This document shows positions 6,589-10,125 of a stretch of 10,125 nucleotides of DNA, in pieces. Source of the DNA: Cryomorphaceae bacterium (GTDB lineage Bacteria > Bacteroidota > Bacteroidia > Flavobacteriales > Schleiferiaceae); contig DMQR01000153.1 of NCBI GenBank assembly GCA_003455605.1, positions 599 to 10,723 of the forward strand. Reading direction: 5' to 3'. Under the pieces are notes generated by a model. That model did not search any database. It was given only the letters and a program-made list of their open reading frames with translations, and was not told the origin of the DNA. A program made the position numbers and the translations under genes. The stretch's first letter is position 1. The number at the start of each line of letters is the position of its first letter.

Positions 6589-8003
6589 CCAAACATTTTT
6601 TCAGCGTACGATTCGATGATTTCAATCAATCTGAAATCATCTTCTAAATCTACGGCATCTTTTTCCAAGAATCCACGTACACTAAAGGCACCTAGTGCGA
6701 GGCGAATGAAACTCTTGTTACCATATTGCACCGGTTGACCGAAGAATACACGATTGTAATCACCTTTGAATCCTTGATGCCTATCCGTGGTAATGGCGGC
6801 GAATATCTTTTTCAATTCGTCATTATCCAACGCACGGCCGCTTACCCATACTTGGAAGGAAATGATAGATGTATTGGTTTTTAATTGGTCCGGCATCAAT
6901 TTGAAATAAGTCGAGGTCTCCAATTTTTTCATGACGCCCATGGCCCAACGAGTAATAATGTTGTCCGTCTGGCGCATCGACCAATAACTGTAAGCTTCCA
7001 TTTCGTCGAGTGCAATCTCCCAACGTAAACGCAAAGCCTTATTTTCTGTGGTGGGGAGATTAGCGCGTATGTTTTCCATGAACCACGGTACATCGTAGGC
7101 ACTGAACAACTTGCCGTAGGGCTGAATAATTGAAGCATCCATGTTTTTCAACTTTTCGCTCCACTTTCTTGGTACAAGCATCGCGGCACAAAATGGTGGG
7201 GCCTGGAAGAATTTTGAGCCGGTCAACATGACCATCACGCCTTTGGCCAACAGCTCGTGGATGAGCTTGTGATCCACGCGGAATTGGCACAAATCCACCA
7301 CCCACATGGTATCGCTATCGGTATCGATAACGTTCAAATCATCCTTAATCCCCGACTTCGAGCCAAATACCAAGCTACCTACAACAGCAGCATCTTGATT
7401 CTCAGCAATAATTTTATTGATGGCAATAGTGCGGTCCAGGATATTTCCTTCCTCGTCACGGGCGTCCAAATAGACGACTTCGCTCACATTTTCCGGGTCT
7501 ACGAAAGCACCTTTTTCGATGTTCTCACCGAACTGATTGTAATTGGCGTAGAACTTGGTCTCAGAAGCAAACTTGCTTCCAGAGCCCAATTCCTCTGGGC
7601 AGCTAACTACATTAAGCAAGCGCTTCCCAGGGTTCAACATCATCTGGAACATCAATGGATAATACACTAAATCCGACCCCGATGGTGCAAAGTATACGTC
7701 AAATGGATCTTTTAATTCATCCTGCACCAAATTGCGCAGACGATTAGCTTGGTTCTCCAACAAATTCTCATAATTCAAATCTTCGTACTTTCCCAAAAAC
7801 GCCTTGGACACGCTGTAAGAACGACGCGTCAGCACATTCGCAGTGCATGAACCACGCTGAAATAATGTTTCATATTCGATCGGATTTAGGTGATATTTGT
7901 TGAGTCCCGTCTCAGGTATTTGATGTACTCGTTCGTCACATCCTTCTAAAAGGATGTCTAGAATCTGCTGTTTACCAATGACATTGGCCTTTTCACTATC
8001 CAT
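6585..8003 (-). CDS. Fold-type I PLP-dependent enzyme, aminotransferase-like, substrate unknown
   Basis: A 472-residue cytosolic protein with the layout of fold-type I PLP enzymes (aminotransferase/desulfurase-like). YFAPSGSDL (104-112) is the likely cofactor phosphate loop, VVDLCQFRVD (235-244) carries the Asp237 expected to contact the pyridine nitrogen and a nearby Gln, and TGSKFFQAPPF (261-271) carries the likely Schiff-base Lys264. SCPEELGSGS (134-143) and FGQPVQYGNKSFIRLALGAF (about 434-453) look like conserved family segments, the latter a typical substrate-carboxylate-binding C-terminal region. There is no signal peptide or membrane segment. I do not recognise a named enzyme. The start ATG (8001-8003) lies about 23 bases after a good -7 box. 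It overlaps the decarboxylase-like gene by GTGA, so the two probably act on one substrate or successive intermediates. What is seen is the fold and the pairing; the shared pathway is inferred. Confidence 0.82.
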   Translation of the reverse strand: MDSEKANVIGKQQILDILLEGCDERVHQIPETGLNKYHLNPIEYETLFQRGSCTANVLTRRSYSVSKAFLGKYEDLNYENLLENQANRLRNLVQDELKDPFDVYFAPSGSDLVYYPLMFQMMLNPGKRLLNVVSCPEELGSGSKFASETKFYANYNQFGENIEKGAFVDPENVSEVVYLDARDEEGNILDRTIAINKIIAENQDAAVVGSLVFGSKSGIKDDLNVIDTDSDTMWVVDLCQFRVDHKLIHELLAKGVMVMLTGSKFFQAPPFCAAMLVPRKWSEKLKNMDASIIQPYGKLFSAYDVPWFMENIRANLPTTENKALRLRWEIALDEMEAYSYWSMRQTDNIITRWAMGVMKKLETSTYFKLMPDQLKTNTSIISFQVWVSGRALDNDELKKIFAAITTDRHQGFKGDYNRVFFGQPVQYGNKSFIRLALGAFSVRGFLEKDAVDLEDDFRLIEIIESYAEKMFG

Positions 8004-8025
8004 AGAATGATGATCAGTTGAAGGT

Positions 8026-8057
8026 CAAAAATACACATCTAGTTGCCGTTTATCAAT
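8026..8057 (-). promoter_or_regulatory. Probable Bacteroidota-type promoter for the PLP-enzyme operon
   Basis: The minus strand has ATTG (8057-8054), a 20-base spacer and TATTTTTG (8033-8026). Against TTTG, 17-23 bases, TAnnTTTG, the -7 box is perfect, the spacing is right, and the -33 box has one mismatch. It would give a leader of roughly 15-20 bases before the ATG at 8003. Confidence 0.45.
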
Positions 8058-8115
8058 GATTTAGGCCCGATTATTCCACAACTTTTGCTAGTTTGCATGA
8101 ATACAAATACAGACT

Positions 8116-10125
8116 ATGTCCCTGAAGAATTACACCCCATTTTTAACGACTTGGATTGCCCCAATGATGGTACTGCTCGGCATCAATTTGGCCTTCTTAA
8201 GCCCTGCCTACCTCGATGGCGACATTCTCGATCAAGACGATATCAAACTTGGGTATGCCAAGAGCAAGGAAACTCGAGATTACAGAGACCAAACGGGCGA
8301 AGAAGCTCTTTGGACAAATGCCATGTTTAGCGGCATGCCAACCACTCAGATCTCCACTGAATACGGTGGAAACTTATTTGAATATATTTCAGCAATCGTA
8401 CGTACCATTGGGGGCCGCACCTCATCGACCTACATCATTTTCTACTTGATGATTGCTGCCTTCATCGGCTTGCGAGGTATGGGTGTGCACCATTGGCTCA
8501 GTGCTATTGGCGGTTTTGCCTATGGCTATAGCGGTTTCTTTATCATCGGCTATGCGGCCGGACACAATGCCAAAGTCAACACCGCGGCCTTCATCCCATT
8601 GATGATTCTAGCGCTACTGTTAATTCTTGAGAAAAAAAATTGGCGCGCCTTTATCCTCATGTCACTTTTCGCGGGATTGAGCATCCACCGAAACCACTTC
8701 CAAATCACATATTACGCGGCACTTTTCATGGGTGTTATTTGGCTTACCTATTTAATCAAATACGCCAAGGACAAGGCGCTTCCTGAGTTTGGAAAATATA
8801 CAGCTTTATTGGTATTGGCAGGGGTTTTGGCCATCGGACCGAACATCGCAAATATCTGGTCTACCAAGGTGTATACTGAAGAAAGTATGCGCGGCGGCAA
8901 GAGCGAATTGACACAGAAAAACCAAAACCAGGGGGAAGGCGGTCTATCATTTGAATACGCCATGAGCTGGTCCGCAGGCATTTATGAGACTGTGGCTCTC
9001 GTTATTCCAGACGCTGCAGGCGGCGGTATGAAAGTAGATTACGACACCAAGGGCACCGAGACCTACGAACAACTCGTTCGCGCCTTCCGCCAGCAGGGTA
9101 TGTCCCCGACTCAGGCGGGAGCTCAAGCCAGCCAATATATGGGAGGAGCCTTTATGAAATGGACGGGGGAAAGTATGGGCAATGGTGCCTATTACGTAGG
9201 AGCCAGCATATTCTTCCTATTCTGTTTAGCCTTCTTTACCGTTGGCGGCACCATTCGTCAATGGGTTATTGCCAGCATTACTGTGTTCTGCTTCATGGGG
9301 TGGGGCTCAAACCTTGAGTGGTTTAATACCCTGTTGTTCAACTATCTACCACTGTACAATAAATTCCGGGTACCTTCGATGGCCATGGTGGTGTTATTCT
9401 TCCTCGTGCCATTCTACGGCTTACTAGGACTTCAGCACTGGCTTGGCATGGAGAAAAAAGCTCGCTTTGAAGCCTTGTGGAGAGGTACCGCCTTATTCGC
9501 AGGCTTCCTCTTGGTGTTCGGGTTGTTAGCGCCCTATTTAATGGATTTAGAAACCGCTCGCGATGCACAGTTCGCACAACAAGGCTTCCCAATTGACCAA
9601 CTCGTAGGTGACCGTCGCGGCTTGATCACCGCATCTGCCACCCGCTCGCTAGTGATGGGACTTGCGGTGGGTGTTGCGCTATACCTATGGCATATTGAGA
9701 AGCTAAAACAATTGGCCGCATTTACCATTATAAGCATTGTCGCCCTAGTAGATCTATGGTCATTTAATAGGGACCAATTAGAAACTGACGACTTCCTCTC
9801 CAAGCGCCAGTGGGAGGTACAATACGGGCCCAACAAAGCGAATCAACAAATTCTCCAGGATACCGATCCACACTTCCGCGTTTGGAATGCAACCACTGGA
9901 TTGACAAATGATAGCTACACCTCTTACCACCACAAGAATATTGGGGGTTACCACGGTGCGAAGCTTCAACGCTACCAAGACTTGATTGACAACCAGCTCA
10001 ACAAACAAAATATGGCATGTTTCAACATGCTTAACGCCAAATGGTTCATCACTCAAGGACAAAATGGGCAGCTGCAAGCACAGCGCAACTTCCAAGCCTG
10101 TGGTAATGCTTGGGCCGTAAGCAAC
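8116..10125 (+). CDS. YfhO-family polytopic membrane protein, N-terminal 670 codons (cut by window edge)
   Basis: A large integral membrane protein of the bacterial YfhO family (GT-C-like fold). Members are linked to lipid-linked sugar transfer onto cell-surface polymers in Firmicutes, but the role in Bacteroidota is not established. The frame opens at ATG 8116 (MSLKNYTPFL) and stays open for 670 codons to the last base, so the C-terminus is missing. It shows a first membrane span (about 10-30), then a soluble loop with acidic DILDQDD (36-42) where GT-C enzymes keep catalytic or metal-binding acids. Many further hydrophobic segments follow (about 105-120, 127-147, 157-170, 178-210, 228-248, 362-378, 382-396, 420-440, 458-475, 510-525, 533-549). 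Family-like stretches are HRNHFQITYYAALF (191-204), YNKFRVPSMAMV (414-425), and the soluble RVWNATTGLTNDSYTSYHH with NIGGYHGAKLQRYQDLI just after (588-624). It is divergent from the PLP operon; no clear promoter or Shine-Dalgarno was seen. Confidence 0.88.
   Translation, partial: MSLKNYTPFLTTWIAPMMVLLGINLAFLSPAYLDGDILDQDDIKLGYAKSKETRDYRDQTGEEALWTNAMFSGMPTTQISTEYGGNLFEYISAIVRTIGGRTSSTYIIFYLMIAAFIGLRGMGVHHWLSAIGGFAYGYSGFFIIGYAAGHNAKVNTAAFIPLMILALLLILEKKNWRAFILMSLFAGLSIHRNHFQITYYAALFMGVIWLTYLIKYAKDKALPEFGKYTALLVLAGVLAIGPNIANIWSTKVYTEESMRGGKSELTQKNQNQGEGGLSFEYAMSWSAGIYETVALVIPDAAGGGMKVDYDTKGTETYEQLVRAFRQQGMSPTQAGAQASQYMGGAFMKWTGESMGNGAYYVGASIFFLFCLAFFTVGGTIRQWVIASITVFCFMGWGSNLEWFNTLLFNYLPLYNKFRVPSMAMVVLFFLVPFYGLLGLQHWLGMEKKARFEALWRGTALFAGFLLVFGLLAPYLMDLETARDAQFAQQGFPIDQLVGDRRGLITASATRSLVMGLAVGVALYLWHIEKLKQLAAFTIISIVALVDLWSFNRDQLETDDFLSKRQWEVQYGPNKANQQILQDTDPHFRVWNATTGLTNDSYTSYHHKNIGGYHGAKLQRYQDLIDNQLNKQNMACFNMLNAKWFITQGQNGQLQAQRNFQACGNAWAVSN

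Noticed and set aside
7257..7670. 137-codon plus-strand open frame inside the fold-type I PLP enzyme
   Set aside because: It is antisense to a conserved coding region, has low-complexity translation and no family motif.
8043..8330. 95-codon plus-strand open frame over the start of the YfhO-family gene
   Set aside because: The frame beginning at 8116 stays open for 670 codons and matches YfhO; the other frame is a shadow.
1..10125. Mobile element, CRISPR array, toxin-antitoxin or phage-defence system
   Set aside because: No transposase, integrase, terminal inverted repeats, regularly spaced repeats, nuclease or antitoxin-like genes were seen on either strand.

Overview
The window looks like a piece of a Bacteroidota chromosome, most likely Flavobacteriales. 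The basis is a SusC-like/CarboxypepD_reg TonB-dependent receptor, a secreted protein ending in a type IX secretion (type B, CHU_C-like) sorting domain, weak Shine-Dalgarno sequences, and Bacteroidota-style -7 boxes (TAnnTTTG). Gene content is mostly core chromosomal. I see no tRNA, rRNA, CRISPR array, insertion sequence or phage gene.

Layout. Positions 1-2119 (minus strand): rlmH, then holA (sharing one base in TAATG), then the first 204 codons of a TonB-dependent receptor that runs off the left edge. Positions 2176-3956 (plus strand, divergent from rlmH): nadC and a YihY/BrkB-family membrane protein two bases apart, followed by a doubtful 20-codon ORF and a perfect bidirectional terminator (4045-4076). 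Positions 4095-8003 (minus strand): a compact run of a fold-type I PLP-dependent enzyme of unknown substrate, an alanine-racemase-fold PLP decarboxylase-like gene, and a secreted LamG-domain protein. Positions 8116-10125 (plus strand, divergent): a large YfhO-family membrane protein, cut by the right edge.

How the genes relate. The left half is housekeeping: rRNA methylation, replication clamp loader, NAD synthesis. The unusual part is the 4.1-8.0 kb block. Two PLP enzymes of different folds overlap by four bases (GTGA), so they probably work on the same small molecule, but neither can be assigned a substrate. The second gene is broken by one in-frame TAG at 6109-6111, exactly where relatives have Lys in an SKFG motif. 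The rest of its frame is intact. This is a recent nonsense mutation, a sequencing error, or (less likely) a readthrough site. The same decarboxylase-like protein has altered residues at several normally invariant PLP/substrate positions, so it may not be a standard ornithine or diaminopimelate decarboxylase.

I did not find a clear new defence or mobile system. The paired PLP operon is the best candidate for undescribed biochemistry here.
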